From an uncultured Neisseriaceae bacterium (lineage in GTDB: Bacteria > Pseudomonadota > Gammaproteobacteria > Burkholderiales > UBA11063), in contig CAITEL010000396.1 in the NCBI GenBank assembly GCA_903891375.1, positions 1 through 7,068 on the forward strand: a DNA stretch of 7,068 nt. Direction: 5' to 3'. The first letter of the stretch is position 1. Each line of letters opens with the position of its first letter. The translations under genes were made by a program, and so were the position numbers. The notes below the pieces were generated by a model, which was not told where the DNA came from, did not search any database, and saw only the letters and a list, made by a program, of their open reading frames with translations. Of this stretch, positions 1-5,826 are shown one piece after another.

Positions 1-12
1 GTAAAAAATATA

Positions 13-1092
13 TTGGACTATTCTCAACTCACTCAAGAAATTAAAGATAAAGCAACTGCATTTGGATTTATTGAAGCAACAATAGCCAGCATTAAAGTTG
101 ATGCTACCGCACAGCAAGATTTTACTGATTGGCTAAATAATAAATTTTATGGTGATATGGATTATTTAGCTCGAAATACTCAGTTACGTTTTCATCCTGA
201 ATTATTACATAACGGAACTGTGTCTATAATATGCGTGAAGGCGTCGTATTTAACTAAAATAGTTTCTTATCATCAAGAACGCTTACAAAACCCCGCAAAG
301 GCCTATGTATCTTCTTATGCTCTTGGACGTGATTATCATAAAGTATTAAGAAAACAACTAACGCTTTATAGTAATTGGATTAAACAGCACATTGCTCAGT
401 ATAATTTTGAATTTGATTACCGAGTGTTTACTGACTCCGCACCAATTATGGAAATAGAATTAGCAAAGAATTCAGGGTCTGGTTGGCGAGGGAAAAATAC
501 TCTACTTTTAAATAAAGAACAAGGTAGCATGTTTTTTCTAGGAGAGATTTTTACTAATCTGCCCCTATTAGTTGACTCACCTACAACTGCACATTGTGGA
601 TCTTGTACAAAATGTATGGTAGCGTGCCCAACAAATGCATTTATTGCACCATATGTTTTAGATGCCACAAAATGTATTTCATACTTGACGATAGAAAATA
701 AGGGAAGTATTCCTATAGAATACCGCAAAGCTATCGGCAACCGTATTTACGGGTGTGATGACTGCCAACTAGTATGCCCATGGAATAAATTTAGTAAACT
801 TAGTACATTTAAAGATTTTGCAACTCGCAATAATTTAGATAATTTAGATGTCATAACCGCATTTTTATGGACAAAAAATACTTGGATGGAAAAAATGCAA
901 GGCTCAGCAATTTATAGAATTGGCTATGATGCTTGGCTTAGAAATGTAGCTATTGCTTTGGGTAACGCACCTACAAATGAAAAAATTGTTACAGCCTTAA
1001 AAAGTAGGCTTGATTATCCATCAGAGATGGTAAAAGAGCATGTAGCGTGGGCATTAATGCAACACTTAATTAATAATAACTTGGAGCAATAA
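13..1092 (+). CDS. queG: Epoxyqueuosine reductase QueG
   Basis: Cytoplasmic cobalamin- and iron-sulfur-dependent enzyme that reduces epoxyqueuosine to queuosine at position 34 of GUN-anticodon tRNAs. Seen in the sequence: the substrate-site block around DSAP (catalytic-type Asp at residue 141) followed by SGSGWRGKNTLLLN; two 4Fe-4S cysteine sets (C195, C198, C201, C205 and C221, C248, C251, C255, the last within YGCDDCQLVCPW); and the C-terminal HEAT-like tail with WLRNVAIALGNAP. The order and spacing match E. coli QueG throughout, and 359 residues is close to the usual length of about 370-380. The start is uncertain: TTG at 13 gives MDYSQL, but the frame is open to base 1, so an ATG just outside the window is possible. 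The transporter gene follows 6 bases after the stop, so the two are probably co-transcribed. The family assignment is firm. Confidence 0.96.
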   Translation: MDYSQLTQEIKDKATAFGFIEATIASIKVDATAQQDFTDWLNNKFYGDMDYLARNTQLRFHPELLHNGTVSIICVKASYLTKIVSYHQERLQNPAKAYVSSYALGRDYHKVLRKQLTLYSNWIKQHIAQYNFEFDYRVFTDSAPIMEIELAKNSGSGWRGKNTLLLNKEQGSMFFLGEIFTNLPLLVDSPTTAHCGSCTKCMVACPTNAFIAPYVLDATKCISYLTIENKGSIPIEYRKAIGNRIYGCDDCQLVCPWNKFSKLSTFKDFATRNNLDNLDVITAFLWTKNTWMEKMQGSAIYRIGYDAWLRNVAIALGNAPTNEKIVTALKSRLDYPSEMVKEHVAWALMQHLINNNLEQ

Positions 1093-1098
1093 AATAAA

Positions 1099-1536
1099 AT
1101 GAAAGAAAACATATTAAAAATCTCCCTACTCTCTGGTATAGGTGGATTATTAGAATTTTACGACTTTATTTTGTATATTTTATTCTCCGATCAAATTAGT
1201 AATATGTTTTTTAATCAAATCAGCTCACCTTTTTTAAAAAATATTCTGGTTATCGCCGTCTTCTCTGTAGCTTATATAATTCGACCATTAGGTGGTATAA
1301 TTATTGGCTGGTTAGGTGATACCCGTGGACGTAAGACCAGTTTTTCAATGACAATTTTTATCATGGGTGCTTGTGTTTTTCTCATGGGTATCATGCCTAC
1401 ATATAACCAAATAGGAATTTATGCCACTATTTTATTTATTGGTTTACGCATCGTACAAGGATTTGCTCTAGGTGGTGAGCTACCAAGTGCTGTTGTTTTT
1501 GTTTTTGAATCATTAGAAAAAAAGGTCTTGCTCTAG
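1099..1536 (+). CDS. N-terminal fragment of MFS transporter (helices 1-4)
   Basis: This 145-residue frame is the first third of the transporter. It covers about four membrane segments (near residues 7-29, 48-70, 82-99 and 105-124), with LEFYDF at 18-23 in helix 1, motif A at 70-79 between helices 2 and 3, and RIVQGFALGGE at 117-127. The last residues after the poly-A run (VLL) are out of frame and do not resemble the family. On its own it could not form a transport path. It begins 6 bases after the queG stop. Confidence 0.75.
   Translation: MKENILKISLLSGIGGLLEFYDFILYILFSDQISNMFFNQISSPFLKNILVIAVFSVAYIIRPLGGIIIGWLGDTRGRKTSFSMTIFIMGACVFLMGIMPTYNQIGIYATILFIGLRIVQGFALGGELPSAVVFVFESLEKKVLL
1517..1523 (+). 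other. A7 homopolymer at the frameshift point
   Basis: Seven consecutive A's follow GAATCATTAG, directly before GGTCTTGCTCTAGG. With eight A's the transporter would be a single open frame; with seven it stops 11 bases later. Runs of A are known sites of replication slippage and of RNA polymerase slippage in AT-rich bacteria, so the tract may be a mutation, a switch, or a site where some transcripts are corrected. The sequence alone cannot say which. Confidence 0.8.
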
Positions 1537-1541
1537 GTATA

Positions 1542-2351
1542 ATGTTTGGCTTAGTGTTATCAGGGTTTTTTCTTGGTGATATAATGAGTATGATTTTACG
1601 CCATTTCTTTGGAAGTTACGCTTGGCGTGCCGCATTTATAAGTGGTTCATTTGTTGCATTTATTAGCTATTATATTAGGTCTCGATTAAAAGAAACATTT
1701 ATGTTTCAAGAGCTAGCTAAAAAGGAAGTATTTCCATTGAAAGAAGTTCTACAAAATCATCTACGTAATGTCGTTGGTTCATTATTTTGCATTAGCTTAG
1801 TAGCACTTTATGGAGCCATCATTTCATTGTATTTACCTAAATACTTGACACATTATTTAGGGTATAATATTCGATTGATTTCTTCTATTATGATTGTAAG
1901 TTCAATTATTAATGTATTTGGGGTAATACTTACCTCTTGGGCATCTGATTATATTGATTACTTAAAGCTTTATAAACGACTTGCCATTAGTTTAATCATA
2001 GTTAGTTACCCGGCATTTCATATGATGCAATTACATAATACAGCATTATTATTTATAGCCATAGCTACAATCTCTTTAATTGTGTCTATGGCATCAGGAT
2101 TATTTATGCGTATTAGTTGCGAAGCTTTCCCCACAAAAATTCGGCTAACTGGTGTTGGCATTGCATATAATTTAGCGTTTGCTCTTGTCGGTGGATTTGG
2201 CCCACTAGTTATTGAGTTCTTTATTAAAACTGTAAACTTAACTGCAGGGCCAATTTTTGTCAGTGTAATCTGTGGCATAATGGGATATTTATCAATTCCG
2301 ATTTTAGCAATAAAACCCCAATCTTTTTTACAGGAGAAGAAAATAAATTAG
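1542..2351 (+). CDS. C-terminal fragment of MFS transporter (helices 5-12)
   Basis: This 269-residue frame continues the transporter from helix 5. It shows the family's WRAAFISG after helix 5, the R-x-x-x-x-E-T segment before the central cytoplasmic loop (SRLKETFMFQ, 47-56), and the EAFPTKIRLTG...YN block at 194-210. Its first ATG lies 5 bases after the N-terminal fragment's stop and has an AGG at 1535-1537, so coupled re-initiation is conceivable. The same frame is open upstream to the poly-A run and encodes family-like residues there (GLALGI), which shows that ATG 1542 is internal to the original gene rather than its natural start. Confidence 0.72.
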   Translation: MFGLVLSGFFLGDIMSMILRHFFGSYAWRAAFISGSFVAFISYYIRSRLKETFMFQELAKKEVFPLKEVLQNHLRNVVGSLFCISLVALYGAIISLYLPKYLTHYLGYNIRLISSIMIVSSIINVFGVILTSWASDYIDYLKLYKRLAISLIIVSYPAFHMMQLHNTALLFIAIATISLIVSMASGLFMRISCEAFPTKIRLTGVGIAYNLAFALVGGFGPLVIEFFIKTVNLTAGPIFVSVICGIMGYLSIPILAIKPQSFLQEKKIN

Positions 2352-2359
2352 TAACCTCT

Positions 2360-2458
2360 TATACTCAAACAGATCCAAGAAGGCGTTACATATGGCACCC
2401 ACAGGTAGTCAGCAAGAAGCTTAGCCACAAACTTGGAACTTGAATCTGTTTGAATATA
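2360..2458. repeat. 99-base element with 20-base inverted arms
   Basis: The left arm (2360-2379, beginning TATACTCAAACAGAT) and the right arm (2439-2458, ending CTGTTTGAATATA) are reverse complements at 18 of 20 positions and enclose 59 bases. The element begins 8 bases after the transporter stop codon. Its G+C, counted by hand, is about 40%, above the surrounding genes. The 59-base interior has no tRNA shape and no clear reading frame. The large loop and absent U-tract make an ordinary terminator unlikely. A small non-autonomous transposon-like (MITE) or dispersed extragenic repeat is the best guess; no convincing target duplication is visible beyond the TA dinucleotides at the tips. The rest of the gap, 2459-2556, holds only the ribosome binding site of the next gene. 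Confidence 0.55.
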
Positions 2459-2556
2459 GTATTGCGGATCGTTACATTAGTTCTTTAATCCAGATTAATT
2501 GTTTTTGTCTTTATGATATATGAATCGCACTAATTTTTTATAAAACGGGAGGCATC

Positions 2557-2781
2557 ATGGACACAATTATTGAATTTAGAAATTTTAAACAAACATGTAG
2601 TTATATTTCCGCAGATTTATTTATTAGTGGTAACTTTATTGTTCGCTTTTCGGATAACTTAAAACACGCACTCGAAACACAAAGCACTAACTTAAAAATT
2701 TATGACTACTTTCGCCAAGCTGTTATTTTATATATTAACCGCTGTGATGATTGTGAGATCAGCATGAACCAATTACAATAA
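2557..2781 (+). CDS. Hypothetical small protein (74 aa) with CxxC
   Basis: I do not recognise this family. The 74-residue product has no signal peptide or convincing membrane span. It contains three cysteines, C14 and a CDDC pair at 63-66 near the C-terminus, which could bind metal or form a disulfide. A stretch around 31-62 (DNLKHALE, then YDYFRQAVILYI) looks helical and amphipathic. Support for a real gene: a strong ribosome binding site GGGAGG at 2547-2552, four bases before the ATG, placement in the gap between two genes on the same strand, and a 20-base gap to eda, which suggests co-transcription. It is not a fragment of a neighbouring gene as far as I can see. No function is proposed. 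Confidence 0.65.
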   Translation: MDTIIEFRNFKQTCSYISADLFISGNFIVRFSDNLKHALETQSTNLKIYDYFRQAVILYINRCDDCEISMNQLQ

Positions 2782-2801
2782 CAATTTTATGGGGGACACC
2801 A

Positions 2802-3440
2802 ATGACACAAATTCTTACTTGTGAAAATATTTTTTCAAGAAACCAAATTATACCAGTTGTAGTTCTAAATGAAATATCTAGTGCGGTAGCTGTCGCTAAT
2901 GCGCTTCTTGCTGGTGGCATTAGCATTATGGAGGTAACACTTAGAACTACAAATGCACTAAATATAATAGAAAAAATATCCAATGAAGTACCTGAAATGC
3001 TCGTTGGTGCTGGCACTATCATTACCGAAGATGATTACCATAAAGCTATAAAACATGGCAGTAAGTTTATTGTATCCCCTGGGTTGACCCATGAATTAGC
3101 TCAAGTCAACAAAAATTATGATATACCATTTATTCCTGGTGTAATCACACCCACTGAAATCATAACCGCACTAAACCATGGCTTTAAATATTTAAAGTTT
3201 TTCCCTGCCGAGAGTTTTAATGGTCTCACAACCTTAAAATCATATTCCTCAGTGTTTTCTCAAGTTAAATTCTGCCCTACTGGTGGAATTAACATGGAAA
3301 ATGCTAACAAATACTTACAATTACCTAATGTTGCTGGTATTGGTTGCTCTTTTTTGATTACTGAAGAGTATATTAAGAATAATGCTTTTGATAAAATCAC
3401 CTTACTTGCAACAAAAATTAGGGTATTATGCAACAAGTAA
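2802..3440 (+). CDS. eda: KDPG/KHG aldolase (Eda)
   Basis: Cytoplasmic class I aldolase that cleaves 2-keto-3-deoxy-6-phosphogluconate to pyruvate and glyceraldehyde 3-phosphate (Entner-Doudoroff pathway) and often also 2-keto-4-hydroxyglutarate. The 212-residue product has the family's full active site, each residue one position before its E. coli counterpart: Glu44 and Arg48 in EVTLRT, Thr72 in GAGT, Pro93 in VSPG, Schiff-base Lys132 in LKFFPAE, and Thr160 in CPTGGI. PGVITPTE at 112-119 is also typical. GGGGGA at 2791-2796 is a strong ribosome binding site. It overlaps the start of scpA by 13 bases, so the two are translationally linked. No edd, zwf or sugar-acid genes are nearby, so the pathway it serves in this organism is not shown. 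Confidence 0.95.
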   Translation: MTQILTCENIFSRNQIIPVVVLNEISSAVAVANALLAGGISIMEVTLRTTNALNIIEKISNEVPEMLVGAGTIITEDDYHKAIKHGSKFIVSPGLTHELAQVNKNYDIPFIPGVITPTEIITALNHGFKYLKFFPAESFNGLTTLKSYSSVFSQVKFCPTGGINMENANKYLQLPNVAGIGCSFLITEEYIKNNAFDKITLLATKIRVLCNK

Positions 3441-4201
3441 TTGCACGAGTAAATAACCTCGACGTAGTTGATTTACCCAAAGATTTATATATTGACCCAG
3501 AAGCTCTACAAATATTTCTCGAAATGTTTGAAGGACCTCTGGATTTACTATTATATCTAATACGCAAACAAAATTTAGATATTTTAAGTATACCTATCGC
3601 TAATATCACGGATCAATATATTACTTATATCAATGCAATGCAAACAATAAATATCGATTTAGCCGCCGAATACCTACTAATGGCAGCAACATTATTGGCC
3701 ATAAAATCACGTATGATGTTACCACCAGCCTCAAAAACAGAAAAAGATGAAGAACAATCTAACTTAGACCCTCGAAATGAATTAATTCAAAAATTATTAG
3801 AATACGAAAAAATTAAACTAGCCTCCATAAGCCTAAGTGAGATGCCCTTATTACATCGAGATTATCAATGGGTAAATATTGAACTAAACACAACCTTTAC
3901 TATATTACCTAAAGTATGTATTGAAGATTTAAAAAATGCATGGCAACGTGTTTTATTACAAGCAATTACTAGAAACACCGAACATAATATTGAACGCCAA
4001 GAACTATCAGTTAGAGAATATATGACAATAATTTTACGTAAACTTTCAACCCATAAAACTGCAAGTTTTTTTTCTATGTTTGAAGAAATATGCAGTATTA
4101 GCCATGTTGTAGTAAATTTTGTAGCCATTTTAGAACTCACCAAAGAAGGTTTAATTCAACTTGAGATGTCAAAAAGTGATATAATATTAGTTTTAACTTA
4201 G
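3428..4201 (+). CDS. scpA: Segregation and condensation protein A (kleisin)
   Basis: Kleisin subunit of the SMC-ScpAB complex, which bridges the SMC heads and, with ScpB, compacts and helps separate replicated chromosomes. Visible marks: DLPKDLYIDPEALQIFLEMFEGPLDLLL near residues 15-42, the hallmark N-terminal kleisin block; LIRKQNLDIL; AAEYLLMAATLLAIKSRMMLP at 79-99; DPRNELIQKLLEYE in the middle; and a C-terminal winged-helix segment VVVNFVAILELTKEGLI at 227-243. Length 257 is normal. The start ATG lies inside the end of eda, with AGGG at 3420-3423 as ribosome binding site. The leader before DLP is typical of proteobacterial ScpA, so this start is reasonable. ScpB is encoded downstream after a 142-base gap, whereas the pair is more often tightly spaced. 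Confidence 0.95.
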   Translation: MQQVIARVNNLDVVDLPKDLYIDPEALQIFLEMFEGPLDLLLYLIRKQNLDILSIPIANITDQYITYINAMQTINIDLAAEYLLMAATLLAIKSRMMLPPASKTEKDEEQSNLDPRNELIQKLLEYEKIKLASISLSEMPLLHRDYQWVNIELNTTFTILPKVCIEDLKNAWQRVLLQAITRNTEHNIERQELSVREYMTIILRKLSTHKTASFFSMFEEICSISHVVVNFVAILELTKEGLIQLEMSKSDIILVLT

Positions 4202-4203
4202 CA

Positions 4204-4314
4204 TATACTCGAAGTATTTGAATGGCTGGGTGCGAATGACTGAAATAAAATGCGATGACATGTACATAGACGTCCTTTAGGGGCATTTTTATGAAGTCTG
4301 ACACGATGAGTATA
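4204..4314. repeat. Candidate 111-base extragenic element bounded by TATACTC/GAGTATA
   Basis: The segment fills most of the gap between scpA and scpB. It opens with TATACTC (4204-4210), two bases after the scpA stop, and closes with the exact reverse complement GAGTATA (4308-4314). Hand-counted G+C is about 39%, above the neighbouring genes. It contains an 8-base palindrome ATGTACAT (4260-4267) and the 7-mer TGGGTGC, also present on the opposite strand of the 99-base element at 2360-2458. Its tips, size, base composition and position right after a stop codon all resemble that element, but the interiors do not align clearly. The seven-base arms alone could be chance, so the call is tentative. 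I see no terminator hairpin with a U-tract and no reading frame of note. Confidence 0.35.
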
Positions 4315-4343
4315 GATTTATTCAATTTTTGACGTAGCAAATT

Positions 4344-4907
4344 ATGAGCAATATAAATGACTCCTTAGAATTAACCAATATAAAACAAATAATTGATGTC
4401 ACCTTAATGACAGCAACAGATTCTTTAAGTGTAAACCAAATCGCATTAGCATTTGACAAACAGATTGACAATAATTTAATTGAAAAAATTATTTTAAACT
4501 TAGCCCAAGAATATACTGAAAGAGGTCTAGAGTTACTCAGGTTAAACAATGGTTATCGTGTACGCTCACGCATTGAGTTTCAACCATATCTGAATAAAAT
4601 TTATCAGGTTAAACCACCACGGTATTCTCGTGCTGTTTTAGAGACAGTTACCATTATTGCTTACAGACAACCAATTACTCGTAGTGAAATTGAAGAAATA
4701 CGTGGAGTTACTGTAAATGGTAATGTTATACAAACATTAATTGAACGTGGATGGATCGAAGTAATAGGCAATAAAGAAGCACCTGGGCGTCCTGAATTAC
4801 TGGCTACTACTAATAAATTTTTAGATGAATTAGCAATTAGCTCTTTACAAGAACTACCTCCACTGCCTAATGTGGATAAGAATACCATTGAGGTAAAAAA
4901 TAACTAA
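4344..4907 (+). CDS. scpB: Segregation and condensation protein B
   Basis: Dimeric winged-helix partner of ScpA in the bacterial condensin complex. The 187-residue product shows tandem winged-helix domains: the first at about residues 8-88 (with YRVRSRIEFQPYL), the second at about 92-165 with the signature SRAVLETVTIIAYRQPITRSEIEEIRGV at 95-122, then GRPELLATTNKFLDEL at 148-163 and the LPPLP tail. An in-frame TAG at 4335-4337 rules out any start further upstream. The ribosome binding site is poor (no clear purine-rich run before the ATG). Because of the 142-base gap from scpA it may have its own promoter; TATAGA at 4311-4316 is a weak -10 candidate only. The ybeD-like gene follows after 14 bases. 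Confidence 0.95.
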   Translation: MSNINDSLELTNIKQIIDVTLMTATDSLSVNQIALAFDKQIDNNLIEKIILNLAQEYTERGLELLRLNNGYRVRSRIEFQPYLNKIYQVKPPRYSRAVLETVTIIAYRQPITRSEIEEIRGVTVNGNVIQTLIERGWIEVIGNKEAPGRPELLATTNKFLDELAISSLQELPPLPNVDKNTIEVKNN

Positions 4908-4911
4908 TTAT

Positions 4912-4917
4912 GAGGAA
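4912..4917 (+). promoter_or_regulatory. Ribosome binding site deciding the ybeD start
   Basis: GAGGAA lies four bases before ATG 4922. The alternative in-frame ATG at 4910-4912 overlaps its first base, so this site favours the shorter 90-residue product. Confidence 0.65.
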
Positions 4918-4921
4918 AACT

Positions 4922-5194
4922 ATGACCAAAAAATCTCTATTAAAATTTCCGTGTTTATTCCCTATAAAAGTAATGGGTTTAAATAATGGTAATTTTACGC
5001 AACAAGTTATTGATACTATTTCTAATTATTGCAATATAGATGATTTTAACCCAAACAATGATGTTCATATTAAAACCAGCAAACAAGGAAATTATCTATC
5101 TGTAACTGCAACTATTATGGCACAATCACAAATACAATTAGATAATATTTATATAGCTTTAAATAAAAATAATTTAGTAAAGATTACTTTGTAA
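4922..5194 (+). CDS. ybeD: UPF0250/DUF493 family protein, YbeD-like
   Basis: Small cytoplasmic ACT-like alpha/beta protein whose biochemical role is not established; in E. coli it also lies directly upstream of lipB. The 90-residue product matches the E. coli YbeD pattern: LLKFPCLFPIKVMG at the N-terminus, SKQGNYLSVTATI in the middle, and an ending of the type IYIALNKNNLVKITL. I chose ATG 4922 because GAGGAA at 4912-4917 is well placed before it. An in-frame ATG at 4910 would add four residues, but it overlaps that ribosome binding site and has none of its own. The lipB start codon begins one base after the stop, which suggests translational coupling. A link to lipoate metabolism is suggested only by conserved gene order. 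Confidence 0.9.
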   Translation: MTKKSLLKFPCLFPIKVMGLNNGNFTQQVIDTISNYCNIDDFNPNNDVHIKTSKQGNYLSVTATIMAQSQIQLDNIYIALNKNNLVKITL

Positions 5195-5195
5195 T

Positions 5196-5822
5196 ATGTT
5201 CCAGAATTTTATTATTAAAAATCTAGGGATGTGTAATTACACTACAACTTGGAAACAAATGCAAGAATTTACAGACAACCGCTCTGAAAATACTGCTGAT
5301 GAATTTTGGATACTAGAACACCCTCCAGTTTTTACCTTAGGATTAGCTGGAAAAAAAGAACACATTATAAACATAGAACACGATATTCCAATTATCCACT
5401 GTGATCGTGGTGGACAAGTAACCTACCATGGACCAGGACAAGTTATTGTATACATGTTAATTGATATTAAACGTATCGATTTATCTATTCGTGAACTTGT
5501 GACACGTATCGAAAATGGCGTAATTAATTACCTCACCTCGTATGATTTAATCGCAAACGGCGATAGAAATGCACCTGGAGTATATATTAATAGCAAAAAA
5601 ATTGCTTCAATGGGACTTAAAGTACGTAAAGGATGCACTTATCATGGCCTTAGCTTTAATGTTAAAATGGATACGACTCCATTTAACTATATTAATGTGT
5701 GTGGGTATGCTAACCTAAAAGTTATACAATTACATGAACTAAAACCTGTTAATTCAGTTCAAGATGTGGCACACGAATTAATTAAATATTTAACCACATC
5801 AATTTATAAAGAAATAAGTTAA
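5196..5822 (+). CDS. lipB: Octanoyl-ACP:protein octanoyltransferase LipB
   Basis: Cytoplasmic enzyme that moves octanoate from acyl carrier protein to the lipoyl domains of 2-oxoacid dehydrogenases and the glycine cleavage H protein; LipA then inserts sulfur. Visible: EHPPVFTLG at 41-49, RGGQVTYHGPGQ at 71-82, the catalytic Lys135 in KKIASMGLKV, GCTYHGLSFNV at 146-156, and the acyl-carrying Cys169 in NVCGYA. Lys135 and Cys169 fall at the same numbers as in E. coli, and 208 residues is normal. The usual Pro before the catalytic Cys (NPCG) is Val here. The gene starts one base after the ybeD-like stop and ends four bases before dapF. lipA, often next to lipB, is not in the window. Confidence 0.96.
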   Translation: MFQNFIIKNLGMCNYTTTWKQMQEFTDNRSENTADEFWILEHPPVFTLGLAGKKEHIINIEHDIPIIHCDRGGQVTYHGPGQVIVYMLIDIKRIDLSIRELVTRIENGVINYLTSYDLIANGDRNAPGVYINSKKIASMGLKVRKGCTYHGLSFNVKMDTTPFNYINVCGYANLKVIQLHELKPVNSVQDVAHELIKYLTTSIYKEIS

Positions 5823-5826
5823 ACTA

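Larger units (their letters stand above)
1099..2351 (+). pseudogene. MFS (metabolite:H+ symporter-type) transporter, split by a poly-A frameshift
   Basis: The two reading frames here together make one 12-helix major facilitator protein of the ProP/KgtP/ShiA-like metabolite:H+ symporter group, an inner-membrane proton-coupled importer. The N-terminal frame reads into seven A's at 1517-1523 and stops at TAG 1534-1536. One more A would give E-K-K-G-L-A-L-G and run straight into the second frame, for a protein of about 417 residues, normal for the family. Family marks: LEFYDF in helix 1, loop motif A GWLGDTRGRK, RIVQGFALGGE in helix 4, and EAFPTKIRLTGVGIAYN in the C-terminal half. Both halves are otherwise uninterrupted, which suggests a recent mutation, a phase-variable tract, transcriptional slippage, or a base-calling error. 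GGAG at 1083-1086 is the likely ribosome binding site. The substrate cannot be deduced. Confidence 0.8.

Noticed and set aside
417..740. 107-codon open frame on the minus strand inside queG
   Set aside because: It lies entirely antisense to a well-conserved gene, has no family resemblance or ribosome binding site, and is explained by the base bias of the coding strand. The same applies to the other minus-strand frames at 2018-2278, 2759-3022, 3418-3609, 3865-4143, 4137-4340, 4322-4549 and 4661-4888.
2495..2522. Promoter-like TTAATT and TATATG boxes upstream of the 74-residue gene
   Set aside because: The matches are partial and common by chance in DNA this AT-rich; no hexamer pair with good spacing stands out.
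4260..4267. ATGTACAT palindrome as an operator
   Set aside because: An isolated 8-base palindrome without a second copy or a regulator gene nearby is weak evidence.
4269..4291. CCTTTAGG followed by a short T-run in the scpA-scpB gap as a terminator
   Set aside because: The stem is only three base pairs around a two-base loop, too small to be stable, and the T-run is offset from it.
4910..4921. ATG at 4910 as the start of the ybeD-like gene
   Set aside because: It overlaps the ribosome binding site for ATG 4922 and has no site of its own; the four added residues have no family support.
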